DNA of 64,000 nucleotides from Thermoflavimicrobium dichotomicum (GCF_900114055.1 NZ_FORR01000009.1:62001-126000); one strand, 5' to 3'. Counted from the stretch's first letter, positions 19,311 through 28,426 are shown. Made by a program: numbers and translations. The notes: a model not told the origin generated them from the letters alone.

Positions 19311-19343
19311 AAAACAAGGCACGTATTATACGTGCCTTGTTTT
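19311..19343 (-). terminator. Terminator of tig
   Basis: Long perfect stem AAAACAAGGCACGTA / TACGTGCCTTGTTTT with a three-base loop, 17 bases after the tig stop codon. It can act in either direction but serves tig. Confidence 0.9.
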
Positions 19344-19359
19344 CCTTTCTCTATAATCA

Positions 19360-20655
19360 TTATGCCGCATTTTTACTACTCAATACAAGTAGATCGATGG
19401 TTTTCTTGGTGATGAGTTGTTCCTTGATTCGCTCAACTCCACCTTCACCCAACCAGCGGCGAATTTCTTCGACATCTCGTTCCATTTGTTCTGCAAGCTG
19501 GTTGATTTCCTGTTCTACTTCTTCATCCGTTACTTCGATATTTTCTGCTTTTGCAATGGCTTCCAGCACGAGATCTGCACGAACTTTTTTCTCAGCATCC
19601 GCTTTAAACTGTTCCCTTATTTTCTCTTCTTCCTGACCGGTAAACTCCAGATACATTTTCAGATCCAAACCTTGATAGCGCAGTTGTTGCTCAAACTGCT
19701 GCAACATGTGATCAACTTCCCGCTCGATCATGACAGGCGGAATATCGATTTCTGCCTTTTCCGCAGCCTGTTCAACAAGCTGGTTGCGAATATAATTCTT
19801 TCTCTCCGTGTCAGCACGATCCTGTAACTTTTTCTCAATATCTGCTTTTAACTCATCCAACGTATCAAACTCACTGACATCCTGGGCAAATTCATCATCG
19901 AGTTCAGGCAAGTTGAGACGTTTGATTTCATGCAATTTGACTTTGAAAGTAGCTGGTTTGCCAGCCAGGTTTTCCGCATGATACTCTTCTGGGAAAGTAA
20001 CCTGAATCTCTTTCTCTTCGCCGGCTTTCATTCCGAGCAGTTGCTCTTCAAAGCCGGGGATAAAGGTACCAGAGCCTACCTCAAGTGTATACTTCTCAGC
20101 TTTTCCGCCTTCAAATGCTTCGCCATCCATAAATCCTTCGAAATCGATGATGACACGGTCACCATTTTCAACCGCCCCATCTTCAACTACTTCCAACTGG
20201 CCTTGCTGCTTTTGCATTTTGGTCAGTTCAGCTTCGACATTCTCTTCGGTTACTTTAAAGTCATCCTCAGGTACTTCCACTTCCAGGCCTTTGTATTCGC
20301 CTAGCTTCACTTCTGGTTTTACCGTTACTTTTGCTTTGAAAATCAGGCTTTTTCCTTTTTCAAGCTGCTCAATGTCGATTTCCGGACGGTCCACAGGTTC
20401 GATTCCCGTTTCTTTGATAGCCGCTTCATAAGCTTCCGGCAACAAAATTTCCAACGCATCTTCATATAATGCTTCGACTCCGAAGCGTTGTTCGAAAATA
20501 AAGCGTGGAACTTTTCCTTTTCTGAATCCAGGTACGCTTACTTTCTTCACTACTTTTTTAAATGCTTGATCCAATGCTTTGTTTACTGCTTCGACATCTG
20601 TTTCTACAGTAAGGATTCCCACATTTTTTTCTGTTTTTTCAAAACTGGCTTTCAT
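19360..20655 (-). CDS. tig: Trigger factor (peptidyl-prolyl isomerase chaperone)
   Basis: Ribosome-bound chaperone meeting nascent chains. It has 431 residues: ribosome-binding domain with the GFRKGKVPR signature loop (near residues 43-51), FKBP-type PPIase domain ([22 protein letters not shown] through [20 protein letters not shown]), and the long helical C-domain. Length and composition are normal. Immediately upstream of clpP-clpX, with a strong promoter at 20758-20785. Confidence 0.97.
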   Translation of the reverse strand: MKASFEKTEKNVGILTVETDVEAVNKALDQAFKKVVKKVSVPGFRKGKVPRFIFEQRFGVEALYEDALEILLPEAYEAAIKETGIEPVDRPEIDIEQLEKGKSLIFKAKVTVKPEVKLGEYKGLEVEVPEDDFKVTEENVEAELTKMQKQQGQLEVVEDGAVENGDRVIIDFEGFMDGEAFEGGKAEKYTLEVGSGTFIPGFEEQLLGMKAGEEKEIQVTFPEEYHAENLAGKPATFKVKLHEIKRLNLPELDDEFAQDVSEFDTLDELKADIEKKLQDRADTERKNYIRNQLVEQAAEKAEIDIPPVMIEREVDHMLQQFEQQLRYQGLDLKMYLEFTGQEEEKIREQFKADAEKKVRADLVLEAIAKAENIEVTDEEVEQEINQLAEQMERDVEEIRRWLGEGGVERIKEQLITKKTIDLLVLSSKNAA

Positions 20656-20757
20656 CGAATTGCTACCTCCTGCGGAATCTATTTATCCCATCTGGCAAAG
20701 CATGAGGGACTACTTTTCGGGAGATTAAGTAAAATGTCCAATACTCACAACCATTTC

Positions 20758-20785
20758 ATTATATCACAGGGTTACTCCATTGCAA
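20758..20785 (-). promoter_or_regulatory. Sigma-A promoter of tig
   Basis: Minus-strand TTGCAA (20785-20780), 16-base spacer, TATAAT (20763-20758), about 100 bases upstream of the tig start. Confidence 0.75.
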
Positions 20786-21045
20786 TAAATCAAGCCGCGT
20801 TCATGGCTTTGGTTATATTGGTAAATTCTCACTGACTGGATGCAAACAAAAAATTCTTGAAAAAAAGACGGAATTTACCGCAACCGCTTCCCATTCCCCA
20901 ATGTACGACCAATTATGTATTTTTCTTCCCTGAGCTTAGACCATTGTAATATATGAAAGCCCTGTATGTAAAGACTATACTCGAATCCGTCGTGATCAAA
21001 ATCAACCCGAACACAAAAAAGAATAATGCGAAATTATCATAAAAA

Positions 21046-21054
21046 TGTTATAAT
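21046..21054 (+). promoter_or_regulatory. Extended -10 for the PIN-kinase/VWA/PP2C cassette
   Basis: TGTTATAAT, an extended -10, 57 bases upstream of the first gene of the cassette; the -35 is weak. A GGAGAGGG ribosome site follows before the ATG at 21111. Confidence 0.55.
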
Positions 21055-21110
21055 AAAGATAAATTAATATTTTCCAACTCTACCTTTCATTCAAAGGAGA
21101 GGGTTCCTTC

Positions 21111-21914
21111 ATGATAGAACAATGCAAACATTTTATCGAAGAATGGCTTGTGGAAAATTATAGCCGAAGAGATATTTTTTTTGAACTGGACGAATGCTGG
21201 GATGTGTTAAGCAATCAAGAAGTTGAGCCGATGCAAGTCATCCATATTTTTGACGAATTAAAGAACAGGAACATGATTTCCCATACTTTTACCCTTCAAT
21301 TTTATTCAGTGGCCAAACAAAACAGTCCTGAAATGGAATATGTCATGTCGGTCCTTCAGTACAATGATACCTTGTACAGTCAACCCTTTGTGCAATTTAC
21401 AAACAATGGCTGTTGGGACAAGAAAAAAACGCTTGATTTCTTTGCAAAAGTGCTCTCTTTCAATGCAAGCGGGGAAGAGCAGAATCCAGTAAATCAAGAG
21501 AATCTCGACCCGGAAGATCACTTAACCAATGAATCTGCTGATGAAGAAACAGAACAACGCATCCTGTCCACAGCCCTTCCCAAAGACAGACAAATCCATT
21601 TCCAACCCTTACTGATTGGAGGCGAAGACGAAATGGAAAAGAACCTGGAACAAAGTGAACGTCACTCCTTTACCTTTTATCCAGATTCTTCAATCACCGA
21701 CCCTGATCCTTCACGATCCATTCATCCCCATCAGGATATTTCCGCACAGCTGGAACATGTCATTCATCAACTGGAGACAGGCATTGAGTTATCTGCCCGT
21801 ATCTACCTGAAGCAGGGAGACATCAAGGAATTGATGCGCATCTTGCTGGAAGTGCAAAATGAACTGTGCGAGATCAAAAACTCCCTTGACAACGAAATGA
21901 AACAAGAGGCCTGA
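21111..21914 (+). CDS. Unknown protein, first gene of the kinase/VWA/PP2C cassette
   Basis: 267 residues, not recognised. The N-terminal ~110 residues look like a compact globular domain (MIEQCKHFIEEWLVENYSRR...). Residues ~115-215 are acidic, low-complexity and Ser/Asp/Glu rich, likely disordered and possibly a phosphorylation target. The last ~55 residues form a probable coiled coil (ISAQLEHVIHQLETGIELSARI ... LLEVQNELCEIKNSLDNEM). There is no signal peptide or membrane helix, so it is cytosolic. The next gene begins three bases after the stop, so it is certainly in the same operon; a substrate or adaptor of the kinase is an inference from position only. Confidence 0.75.
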   Translation: MIEQCKHFIEEWLVENYSRRDIFFELDECWDVLSNQEVEPMQVIHIFDELKNRNMISHTFTLQFYSVAKQNSPEMEYVMSVLQYNDTLYSQPFVQFTNNGCWDKKKTLDFFAKVLSFNASGEEQNPVNQENLDPEDHLTNESADEETEQRILSTALPKDRQIHFQPLLIGGEDEMEKNLEQSERHSFTFYPDSSITDPDPSRSIHPHQDISAQLEHVIHQLETGIELSARIYLKQGDIKELMRILLEVQNELCEIKNSLDNEMKQEA

Positions 21915-21917
21915 CCA

Positions 21918-23789
21918 ATGGATATCAAACAAATCGTTACTGACTATAAACTCTTTATTGATACAAGTACACTCATGTCTCCCCATGCTCTCGAATTTCT
22001 GATGAATAAACTCTCCGTGCAACTGCATCAAAACCGCCAACAAGCCATCATACCCAACAAGGTGGTGGAAGAAATCAACAAACATCTCGCCAATCCCGAA
22101 AAAGGAAAGCGGCAATTGGCCGAGCAAGCCATGGATATCCTGGAATATTACAGTCAATATCAACTCATCCGTATTCTGGGTGACAAAAATGATCCTTTCC
22201 TGGACCAGACCATTCTCATGGTTTTTACCCGTTTTCGTACTCAATATAATCTTGCCCTCATTACCCAGGACCGTGGATTGGCTTTTGATGCAAACAAACT
22301 CAACCAGCAAGAAGCCGTCTTCTCCCGTAAACAGATTCTCACGCTCAAGATTGATCGAAACGGAAAATTGGTTCCATGGGACTTCCGCAAAAAAAACGCA
22401 CAGCCAAAGAAAGGGCCATACCGTTTTCCACTCGCTACCAAAGTTCGGAGCAATCTGGACCAGACATTAACCGTTTCTCATATCCCTGCTCTTCACGACT
22501 CTGTCTATTCCAAACGTTTTGGCCATCTTCGCCTGATCAAACAGATCGGCAGTGGCGGAGAAGGAGATATTTTCGAAACAGAAAACGGACTGATCTGCAA
22601 GATCTACAAAGAGAAAGCACTTACCCAAGGACGTTTGGACAAGCTCCAGCGAATGACTTCTTTTACAGTACATCAGGCAGGAATTTGTTGGCCCAAAGAC
22701 ATCGTTTTAAACAAACAGGGGCAATTCGTCGGCTACTTAATGGATAAGGCCAAAGGAGAACGGATGCAAACCTCCATTTTTGCCAAACCCGTTTTATTGA
22801 AGAAACATCCTGATTGGACACGCAGGCACCTGGTCCAACTCGGCCTGACCATTTTGGAGAAGATTAAATATTTGCATGACCATCATATTATCATTGGAGA
22901 TATCAATCCATGCAACATCCTGATCCAAAACGAACGGGAGGTGTACTTCGTCGATACGGACAGCTATCAGATTGCTGATTTTCCCTGTCCAGTCGGAACC
23001 GTCAATTTCACTGCACCCGAAATTCAGGGAAAAAACTTCAAAAGCTTTTTGCGGACTTTTGATCATGAATACTTTGCGGTGGCTACCCTCGTATTTATGA
23101 TTCTCTTGCCCGGCAAGCCTCCTTTTGCCCAACAAGGCGGGGGCACCCCGGCAGAAAATATCAAAAACCATCTCTTCCCCTATCCTCTAAAAGACAAATC
23201 AACCAAAAAAGCTCCAGACGGCCCTTGGCGTTTTATATGGAGTCACCTCCCCTATCGGACCAAAGAGGCATTTTACCAAGTATTTAGTGAAAACCAACGA
23301 ATCAGTACGGATCAATGGATCGACATACTCAACCACTATCTCACACTCATTCACCAAAATAAAGCCAGTGATGAGCTTTTTCCCAAGGGATACAAAATCC
23401 CGGATAACAAAAGAACCTGGGCTTACTGTCAGGAAAAAGGCTGTGGCAAACATTTCGAGATTCATCAGGATCGAAAAAACACACTCGAGCAGAACAAACG
23501 CAAAATTTTATGTGATGAATGTCTGGAAAAGTTAAGGTTAGAAAAACTGAAAAAACAGCTGCTGGAGCCTTCATCGGGTTCCGAGCCGTCCAGCTGGTCT
23601 GAACCGTATATTTCTTCTGCTCCTCCATCACCACCCAAGCAGCACAAACCCCGTCCCAAACCACCAAGACCTCAGCCCAGTCCAAGATCTCAACCCAATC
23701 GACAGCCCAATTCCACACCACCATCCAATCCTTATCAAAACAAATCCATATTGGATATCTTCTTTGATTGGCTCAAAAGCAAACTTTAG
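21918..23789 (+). CDS. PIN-domain nuclease fused to a Hanks-type protein kinase with C-terminal zinc ribbon
   Basis: 623 residues, three parts. Residues ~8-150 form a PIN-type RNase domain with the expected acids: D15 (LFIDTSTL), E51/E52 (VVEEIN), D92/D96 (NDPFLDQT) and D118 (LITQDRGLA). Residues ~203-470 form a protein kinase of the YegI-like type: glycine loop GSGGEGDIF (211-219), K228, catalytic D328 in GDINPCNIL (the usual HRDxKxxN Lys is Asn), D346 in VDTDSYQ, and TAPEIQ. Cysteines 504, 509, 532 and 535 form a likely zinc ribbon, followed by a Pro/Ser-rich tail ending in FFDWLKSKL. Co-cistronic with VWA and PP2C genes. The PIN fusion suggests phosphorylation-gated RNA cleavage; that is inference. 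Confidence 0.85.
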   Translation: MDIKQIVTDYKLFIDTSTLMSPHALEFLMNKLSVQLHQNRQQAIIPNKVVEEINKHLANPEKGKRQLAEQAMDILEYYSQYQLIRILGDKNDPFLDQTILMVFTRFRTQYNLALITQDRGLAFDANKLNQQEAVFSRKQILTLKIDRNGKLVPWDFRKKNAQPKKGPYRFPLATKVRSNLDQTLTVSHIPALHDSVYSKRFGHLRLIKQIGSGGEGDIFETENGLICKIYKEKALTQGRLDKLQRMTSFTVHQAGICWPKDIVLNKQGQFVGYLMDKAKGERMQTSIFAKPVLLKKHPDWTRRHLVQLGLTILEKIKYLHDHHIIIGDINPCNILIQNEREVYFVDTDSYQIADFPCPVGTVNFTAPEIQGKNFKSFLRTFDHEYFAVATLVFMILLPGKPPFAQQGGGTPAENIKNHLFPYPLKDKSTKKAPDGPWRFIWSHLPYRTKEAFYQVFSENQRISTDQWIDILNHYLTLIHQNKASDELFPKGYKIPDNKRTWAYCQEKGCGKHFEIHQDRKNTLEQNKRKILCDECLEKLRLEKLKKQLLEPSSGSEPSSWSEPYISSAPPSPPKQHKPRPKPPRPQPSPRSQPNRQPNSTPPSNPYQNKSILDIFFDWLKSKL

Positions 23790-23798
23790 GAGGTTTTT

Positions 23799-24467
23799 AT
23801 GGACGATTTATTTTTGCAACATAAAGAATTGATTGAAAATCCAACAGCCCGTGTACCCATCTGTCTGGTTCTGGATCGAAGCGGTTCGATGAGTGGCGAA
23901 CCAATTGCTGAGTTAAATAAAGGGGTTCAGTTATTTATCCAAAGCATCCGCCGCGACGATATCGCTGCAGCCGCTGCAGAAATTGCGATTGTTTCTTTTG
24001 GCGACGAGGCTCCGCGAAAAGAATTGGATTTTGGTAGCATTGAACGTCAAAAAGTTCCCTATTTGACGGCCTCAGGACTGACACCGATGGGTGCTGCTGT
24101 CAATATGGCCCTCGATATGCTGGAATTGCGCAAAAAAATGTACCAGCAAACCGGGGTCGATTACTATCAACCATGGATGGTTCTCATGACAGACGGTGCA
24201 CCTACCGATGATATTACGCAAGCAGCCGAACGCTCTACCCAACTTGCCCTGGCGCGGAAACTCACCGTGTTTCCCATCGGAATCGGTCCTCATGCTGATC
24301 TTTCTGCCCTGAAACAGTTTTCACCCCGGCGTGATCCTGCCAGACTAAAAGGCCTCAACTTCAGTCTATTCTTTGAATGGCTCAGTAAAAGTGTATCTGC
24401 TGTTTCCCAATCAACCCCAGGCGAAAGAATTCCACTTCCGAAAACAGGCGGGTGGGACGAACTATAA
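23799..24467 (+). CDS. VWA-domain protein (YegL-like)
   Basis: 222 residues, cytosolic, consisting of one von Willebrand A domain. MIDAS residues are visible: D26-x-S28-x-S30 (LDRSGSMSG), Thr in ASGLTPMGAAV and Asp in LMTDGAPTDD. The small stand-alone form beginning with a short leader and RVPICLVLDRSGSM matches YegL, whose gene in E. coli neighbours a kinase (yegI) and a PP2C-like phosphatase (yegK/pphC). It lies nine bases after the kinase with an AGGAGG site. Probably a metal-dependent adaptor of the kinase/phosphatase pair (inference). Confidence 0.88.
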   Translation: MDDLFLQHKELIENPTARVPICLVLDRSGSMSGEPIAELNKGVQLFIQSIRRDDIAAAAAEIAIVSFGDEAPRKELDFGSIERQKVPYLTASGLTPMGAAVNMALDMLELRKKMYQQTGVDYYQPWMVLMTDGAPTDDITQAAERSTQLALARKLTVFPIGIGPHADLSALKQFSPRRDPARLKGLNFSLFFEWLSKSVSAVSQSTPGERIPLPKTGGWDEL

Positions 24468-24491
24468 CCCTATTTGATGGAGTGGAAATCC

Positions 24492-25256
24492 ATGATATCT
24501 GAATGGAAAGCAGTAAGTGCTCATGTGATGGGTCGGTCTCATATGAAAAAACAGCTCCCCTGTCAAGATCACACCTTTCACATCACCCAAAATGATGTGA
24601 CAGCCATCGTTCTTGCTGACGGTGCCGGTTCCTGCCCGCGTTCACATGAAGGAGCAGAAATCGCCACAACCCATTGCGCCTATCTTCTCACCCATTCTTT
24701 TACGGACATGATCGAAAAGGGAGACAGAGAGCTTGCCCAAATGATTTTATCCGAAATAAAAAATCAGTTTCCGATCGACGAAAATGAAAAAGATCCGGTT
24801 GAATCCATGAAACAGTTTGCCTCTACTCTGTTATTTGTCGCTGTTAGAGACGACACTTACCTCGCAGGCCATCTGGGAGATGGCTTAATCGCCTATCAAG
24901 AAGGAGAAGAGTGTAAAATTCTCTCGTATCCACAAAATCATGAGTTTATCAATACGACTTTTTTTACCACTTCGCTCGATGCACTGGAACATTTTCAGTT
25001 TTACCGCGGTTCCGTCCAGCAAATTCATGGATTTATGCTTATGTCAGACGGATCTGCCGAATCGCTTTATTCCCGAAAAGATCAATCATTAGCTACTGCT
25101 GTAAACAAAATGATGGGATGGCTGGAAAAATATCCAACCGATGTCGTGCAGGAAGCCTTAATGCAAAACTTAAAATCCATGTTACGCGAAAAAACGATGG
25201 ATGACTGCTCTCTCGCCATGATGAAAAAATTGAGGACAAACGAAGAAATCGTCTAA
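24492..25256 (+). CDS. PP2C-family protein phosphatase (YegK/PphC-like)
   Basis: 254 residues. Metal-binding motifs of PPM phosphatases are present: CQDH (D26), LADGAGS (D43), HLGDGLIAY, LMSDGSAESL and a C-terminal DDCSLAMM. The N-terminus WKAVSAHVMGRSHMKKQLPCQD is the pattern of the YegK subgroup. I choose the ATG at 24492 because TGGAGTGG lies at proper spacing; TTG/ATG codons further upstream overlap that site. Last gene of the cassette; it would reverse the kinase. Confidence 0.88.
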   Translation: MISEWKAVSAHVMGRSHMKKQLPCQDHTFHITQNDVTAIVLADGAGSCPRSHEGAEIATTHCAYLLTHSFTDMIEKGDRELAQMILSEIKNQFPIDENEKDPVESMKQFASTLLFVAVRDDTYLAGHLGDGLIAYQEGEECKILSYPQNHEFINTTFFTTSLDALEHFQFYRGSVQQIHGFMLMSDGSAESLYSRKDQSLATAVNKMMGWLEKYPTDVVQEALMQNLKSMLREKTMDDCSLAMMKKLRTNEEIV

Positions 25257-25257
25257 G

Positions 25258-25293
25258 AAAAGCCCCTCTGTCCCCGACAGAAGGGCTTTTCTG
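25258..25293 (+). terminator. Terminator of the kinase/VWA/PP2C cassette
   Basis: Hairpin AAAAGCCCCTCTGTC / GACAGAAGGGCTTTT with one bulge, directly after the PP2C stop codon. Confidence 0.85.
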
Positions 25294-25399
25294 ATGTTTT
25301 TTATCATGAAAAGGACTATGCAAACCAATCTTCGTATATTTCCATCTTCCCATTTAAAATAATAATGGAACCGGAAATTATCATAATATTTATTTATTA

Positions 25400-25428
25400 T
25401 TGATTAATATAAATACTTGTATTAAAAT
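25400..25428 (+). promoter_or_regulatory. Sigma-A promoter of the alpha-amylase gene
   Basis: TTGATT (25400-25405), 17-base spacer, TAAAAT (25423-25428). The predicted start point is around 25435, leaving a ~130-base leader. Confidence 0.65.
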
Positions 25429-25443
25429 AGACTTGAACAGTTG

Positions 25444-25457
25444 TGAAATCGTTTGCA
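25444..25457 (+). promoter_or_regulatory. cre (catabolite-responsive element) downstream of the amylase promoter
   Basis: TGAAATCGTTTGCA matches the CcpA consensus TGWAANCGNTNWCA except at one position. It lies about 10-20 bases past the predicted transcription start, a repressing location. Confidence 0.75.
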
Positions 25458-25538
25458 TAAACTAATGGGCAGTTATGTCATAAGCAGTTTTAAATCAGGG
25501 ATATCCGTATTCAATGTGCTATTTATTGTGTTATTTTG

Positions 25539-25552
25539 CGAAAACGTTTGCA
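25539..25552 (+). promoter_or_regulatory. Second cre-like / LacI-family operator at the amylase ribosome site
   Basis: CGAAAACGTTTGCA, a near-match to the cre consensus, ending two bases before the AGGAGG ribosome site. It could be a second CcpA site or a maltose-regulator site of the LacI family. Confidence 0.55.
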
Positions 25553-25564
25553 CAGGAGGTTCTT

Positions 25565-27010
25565 ATGAAAAAATCCCTATTTTTCTTTCTTGTTTTGACT
25601 CTCTTACTTAGTTTCATTTCTTATACAGGAGAACTTAAAGCGAGTGCCCTTTCTTCCACCGATTGGCAAGAAAAAAGCATTTATTTCATCATGACCGATC
25701 GCTTTTCCAACGGTGATCCATCCAATGACAATTATGGTGGATTTCATGCCGATAAAAATGACCCTCGAAAATATCATGGAGGCGATTTCCAAGGAATTAT
25801 CAATCAGTTGGATTACATTAAAAACATGGGTTTCACTGCCATCTGGATCACACCTGTTACCATGCAACGCAGTGCCAATGCCTATCATGGTTACTGGACT
25901 TATGATTTTTACAGTATTGATGGTCACCTGGGAACCATGGACAAGCTAAAAGAATTGGTACAAAAAGCGCATGCCAAAAATATCGCAGTCATGCTAGATG
26001 TTGTAGCTAATCATACAGGTGATTTTCAGCCGGGCAGTTATGCGAAAGCCCCTTTTGATCAATATGATTGGTACCATCATCATGGAGAAGTAATAGATTG
26101 GAATGATCAATGGTGGGTAGAAAATGGAGATGTTGCGGGACTGGATGACCTGAATCACGAAAATCCAGCTACTGCGGCAGAATTAAAGAAATGGATTGCC
26201 TGGTTGGTTCAAACAACAGGTGTAGACGGATTACGAGTAGATACTGTCAAGCATGTCCCCAAATGGTTCTGGAGAGATTTTGATCAAGCTGCGAATACGT
26301 TCACGATCGGTGAAGTATATCATGGAGATCCAGCGTATGTCGGCGATTATACCAATTACTTGGATGCAGTTCTAGATTTTCCAATGTACTACACCATCAA
26401 AAATGTATTTGGGCAAGATCAATCCATGTACCAACTGAAAGACCGATATGCACAAGATTACCGTTATAAAAATCCGATGACCAATGGTTTATTCATTGAC
26501 AACCATGATGTACCGCGTTTCTTAAATGAAGCATCCGGAAAACCGGGACAATCCTGGGATAAATGGCCGCAGTTAAAAACAGCACTCGGTTTTATCTTTA
26601 CTTCACGTGGGATCCCCATTGTATATCAAGGTACAGAGCAAGGATTTAGCGGTGGGCAGGATCCTTACAATCGTGAAGATATGGTTTTCAACTCCAATCA
26701 TGAGCTCTATAAATATATCGCTAAACTCAATTACATCCGAAATACCCATCCAGCCTTACGTAAAGGCTCACAAAAAGAGAAATGGGTAGATGATACATTC
26801 TATGCCTTCCAGCGCTCCTATAATGGTGATGAAGTGATTGTCTTGATCAACAATTCGTGGAATAGTCAAACACGGACCATTCCAAACCTGGACAATCTAT
26901 CCAATGGCACAACCTTGTACAACCAAATGGGATCAGACTCCGTCCAAGTGAGCAATGGCTCTATTACTACCACACTAGGCCCAAAGGAAGTAAAGATTTT
27001 CACAAAATAG
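25565..27010 (+). CDS. Secreted alpha-amylase (GH13)
   Basis: Endo-hydrolysis of alpha-1,4-glucan outside the cell. It has 481 residues. The signal peptide MKKSLFFFLVLTLLLSF ends near LKASA. The barrel carries all four GH13 regions: DVVANHTG, GLRVDTVKHV (nucleophile Asp), TIGEVYHG (acid/base Glu) and FIDNHDVPRF (transition-state Asp). A C-terminal beta domain follows, with no starch-binding module. I start at the ATG at 25565 behind AGGAGG; 17 upstream codons run through the cre site and are rejected. Monocistronic, with promoter, two cre-like sites and terminator. Confidence 0.95.
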   Translation: MKKSLFFFLVLTLLLSFISYTGELKASALSSTDWQEKSIYFIMTDRFSNGDPSNDNYGGFHADKNDPRKYHGGDFQGIINQLDYIKNMGFTAIWITPVTMQRSANAYHGYWTYDFYSIDGHLGTMDKLKELVQKAHAKNIAVMLDVVANHTGDFQPGSYAKAPFDQYDWYHHHGEVIDWNDQWWVENGDVAGLDDLNHENPATAAELKKWIAWLVQTTGVDGLRVDTVKHVPKWFWRDFDQAANTFTIGEVYHGDPAYVGDYTNYLDAVLDFPMYYTIKNVFGQDQSMYQLKDRYAQDYRYKNPMTNGLFIDNHDVPRFLNEASGKPGQSWDKWPQLKTALGFIFTSRGIPIVYQGTEQGFSGGQDPYNREDMVFNSNHELYKYIAKLNYIRNTHPALRKGSQKEKWVDDTFYAFQRSYNGDEVIVLINNSWNSQTRTIPNLDNLSNGTTLYNQMGSDSVQVSNGSITTTLGPKEVKIFTK

Positions 27011-27081
27011 AACCACCCAAAAAAAGTTGTTTTCAAACAATGGTATCGGGATTTGGCTATACTACCCACTTCCAGAATAAT

Positions 27082-27115
27082 AAAACCCGCTTCCAAAGCA
27101 ATGGAAGCGGGTTTT
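27082..27115. terminator. Bidirectional terminator between amylase and tRNA-Arg
   Basis: Thirteen-base-pair stem AAAACCCGCTTCC / GGAAGCGGGTTTT with an eight-base loop. It abuts the tRNA 3' CCA on the minus strand and follows the amylase on the plus strand. Confidence 0.85.
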
Positions 27116-27191
27116 GGCGTCCCAGGAGAGATTCGAACTCCCGACCGACGGCTTAGAAGGCCGCTGCTCTATCCAGCTGAGCTACTGGGAC
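27115..27191 (-). tRNA. tRNA-Arg (anticodon TCT)
   Basis: 77 nucleotides on the minus strand. The acceptor GTCCCAG pairs with CTGGGAC, then discriminator G and an encoded CCA. The D-arm is TAGCTCAGCTGGATAGAGCA, the anticodon loop CTTCTAA reads AGA codons, and the T-loop is GTTCGAATC. It has its own promoter at 27227-27255. Confidence 0.95.
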
Positions 27192-27226
27192 ACGCTGTCA
27201 TATCGATCTTTCAAACGAACGATTTT

Positions 27227-27255
27227 ATTTTATAACGCCCTACCTTTTTTGTCAA
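27227..27255 (-). promoter_or_regulatory. Strong sigma-A promoter of tRNA-Arg
   Basis: Minus-strand TTGACA (27255-27250), 17-base spacer, TAAAAT (27232-27227), giving a leader of about 30 bases before the tRNA. Confidence 0.85.
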
Positions 27256-27264
27256 CAGGAAAAT

Positions 27265-27313
27265 TTAAAAACAGCCATGGGCTGGTGGCATCTTTCTCAA
27301 AAAGAAAAAATGC
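27265..27313 (-). terminator. Probable terminator of the rph-ysnA-ysnB transcript
   Basis: Two consecutive hairpins on the minus strand: GGTGGCAT / ATGCCACC overlapping the ysnB stop, then CAGCC-CAT-GGCTG followed by TTTTTAAATTTT. Confidence 0.55.
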
Positions 27314-27797
27314 CACCACGCTCATGAATTTCTTTTCCATCGATTTGATGATACGTAGCTTTTACCTGTTTGTTGACGACTTCCAAACAAGCATAAGTCG
27401 GATAAGGAAAGCCGCGTGGATAAGAAATGCTTCCGGGATTCAGCAATAAAACATCACCCATTTTTTCACAAAAAGGATAGTGAGAGTGACCGAAACAAAC
27501 AATATTGGCTCCGACCTCTTCACCCCGGTATTTCACTGGAAGCGGTGTCGTTTTGACACGCCACTTATCCCCATGGGTAACATAAAACCTTAAACCTGCT
27601 CCCTCCCATATGGCCTCTTCAGGTACATCTTCCCAATCACAATTCCCTTTGACAACCGTCATGGATACGGAGGGGAGCTGATCTCGATCCGTGCAAAAAT
27701 CTCCACAATGAATCACATGATCCGGAGATTCCCGCTCAATAATCTGGTTAAGTAAATTCCCTTTTCCATGAGAATCACTTACCAATAATACTTTCAT
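27297..27797 (-). CDS. ysnB: YfcE/YsnB-type metallophosphoesterase
   Basis: Small calcineurin-like phosphodiesterase, 166 residues. Metal ligands are in VSDSHG, HCGDF, VKGNCDW, THGDKW and CFGHSHYP, followed by NPGSISYPRG, all in the MJ0936/YfcE pattern. The start overlaps the ysnA stop (ATGA). Gene order rph-ysnA-ysnB is conserved in Bacillales. The physiological substrate is not known for the family. Confidence 0.92.
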   Translation of the reverse strand: MKVLLVSDSHGKGNLLNQIIERESPDHVIHCGDFCTDRDQLPSVSMTVVKGNCDWEDVPEEAIWEGAGLRFYVTHGDKWRVKTTPLPVKYRGEEVGANIVCFGHSHYPFCEKMGDVLLLNPGSISYPRGFPYPTYACLEVVNKQVKATYHQIDGKEIHERGGIFSF

Positions 27798-28426
27798 TTC
27801 ATCACCTTCTGCTCAAACGAATACTCTTTCTTTAGTAGAGTTAGCAGTTGTTCTGTTGCCTTTGCCCGATGGCTCAGTTGGTATTTGCGTTCACTTGGAA
27901 GTTCTGCCATCGTTTTCTTCTCCGTTGGAAGATAGAATACAGGATCATAGCCAAATCCTTCGGTCCCTCTCGGTTCAGTGATGATGAAACCGCTGCACTC
28001 ACCACGTACGATTTTTGTCTCTTCTCCTGGAATGGCCAGGGCCATCGCACAAACATAAAATCCCTGTCGTTCCTCTTCAGGGATCGACTGGATACGTTCG
28101 ATCAACTTTTGGTTATTCTCTTCATCTGTGGCATTGGGTCCTGCATAACGGGCCGAATAAACGCCGGGTTCTCCGTTTAGGGCAGGAACCACCAATCCAG
28201 AATCATCCGAAATGACCGGGCCTCCAATAACCCGACTGATCGTTTCTGCTTTTTTCCGCGCATTGCCCTCAAATGAATCCTGATCCTCATCCACTTCGGG
28301 TAATCCAGGGAAATCATCCAGCCCTTTTACTTCCAGATTCAGTTCTGCAAACAAATCACGGAATTGCTTCAGTTTCCCTTTGTTTCTCGTTGCTATTAAT
28401 ATATAAGAAAATGGCCAAGCTTTCAT
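27794..28426 (-). CDS. rdgB: XTP/dITP diphosphatase (RdgB/Ham1)
   Basis: Cleanses the nucleotide pool of deaminated purine triphosphates by pyrophosphate release. It has 210 residues with [11 protein letters not shown] at the N-terminus, [36 protein letters not shown] and [12 protein letters not shown], the family's substrate- and metal-binding motifs. The start overlaps the rph stop by four bases. Equivalent to ysnA of B. subtilis. Confidence 0.96.
   Translation of the reverse strand: MKAWPFSYILIATRNKGKLKQFRDLFAELNLEVKGLDDFPGLPEVDEDQDSFEGNARKKAETISRVIGGPVISDDSGLVVPALNGEPGVYSARYAGPNATDEENNQKLIERIQSIPEEERQGFYVCAMALAIPGEETKIVRGECSGFIITEPRGTEGFGYDPVFYLPTEKKTMAELPSERKYQLSHRAKATEQLLTLLKKEYSFEQKVMK

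Larger units (their letters stand above)
20656..21110. other. Divergent intergenic region tig / PIN-kinase cassette
   Basis: 455 bases carrying the tig promoter on the minus strand near the left end and a -10 element for the plus-strand cassette near the right end. The middle (about 20800-21030) holds no ORF with a ribosome site, no hairpin with a T-tract and no repeat that I could recognise. Confidence 0.5.
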
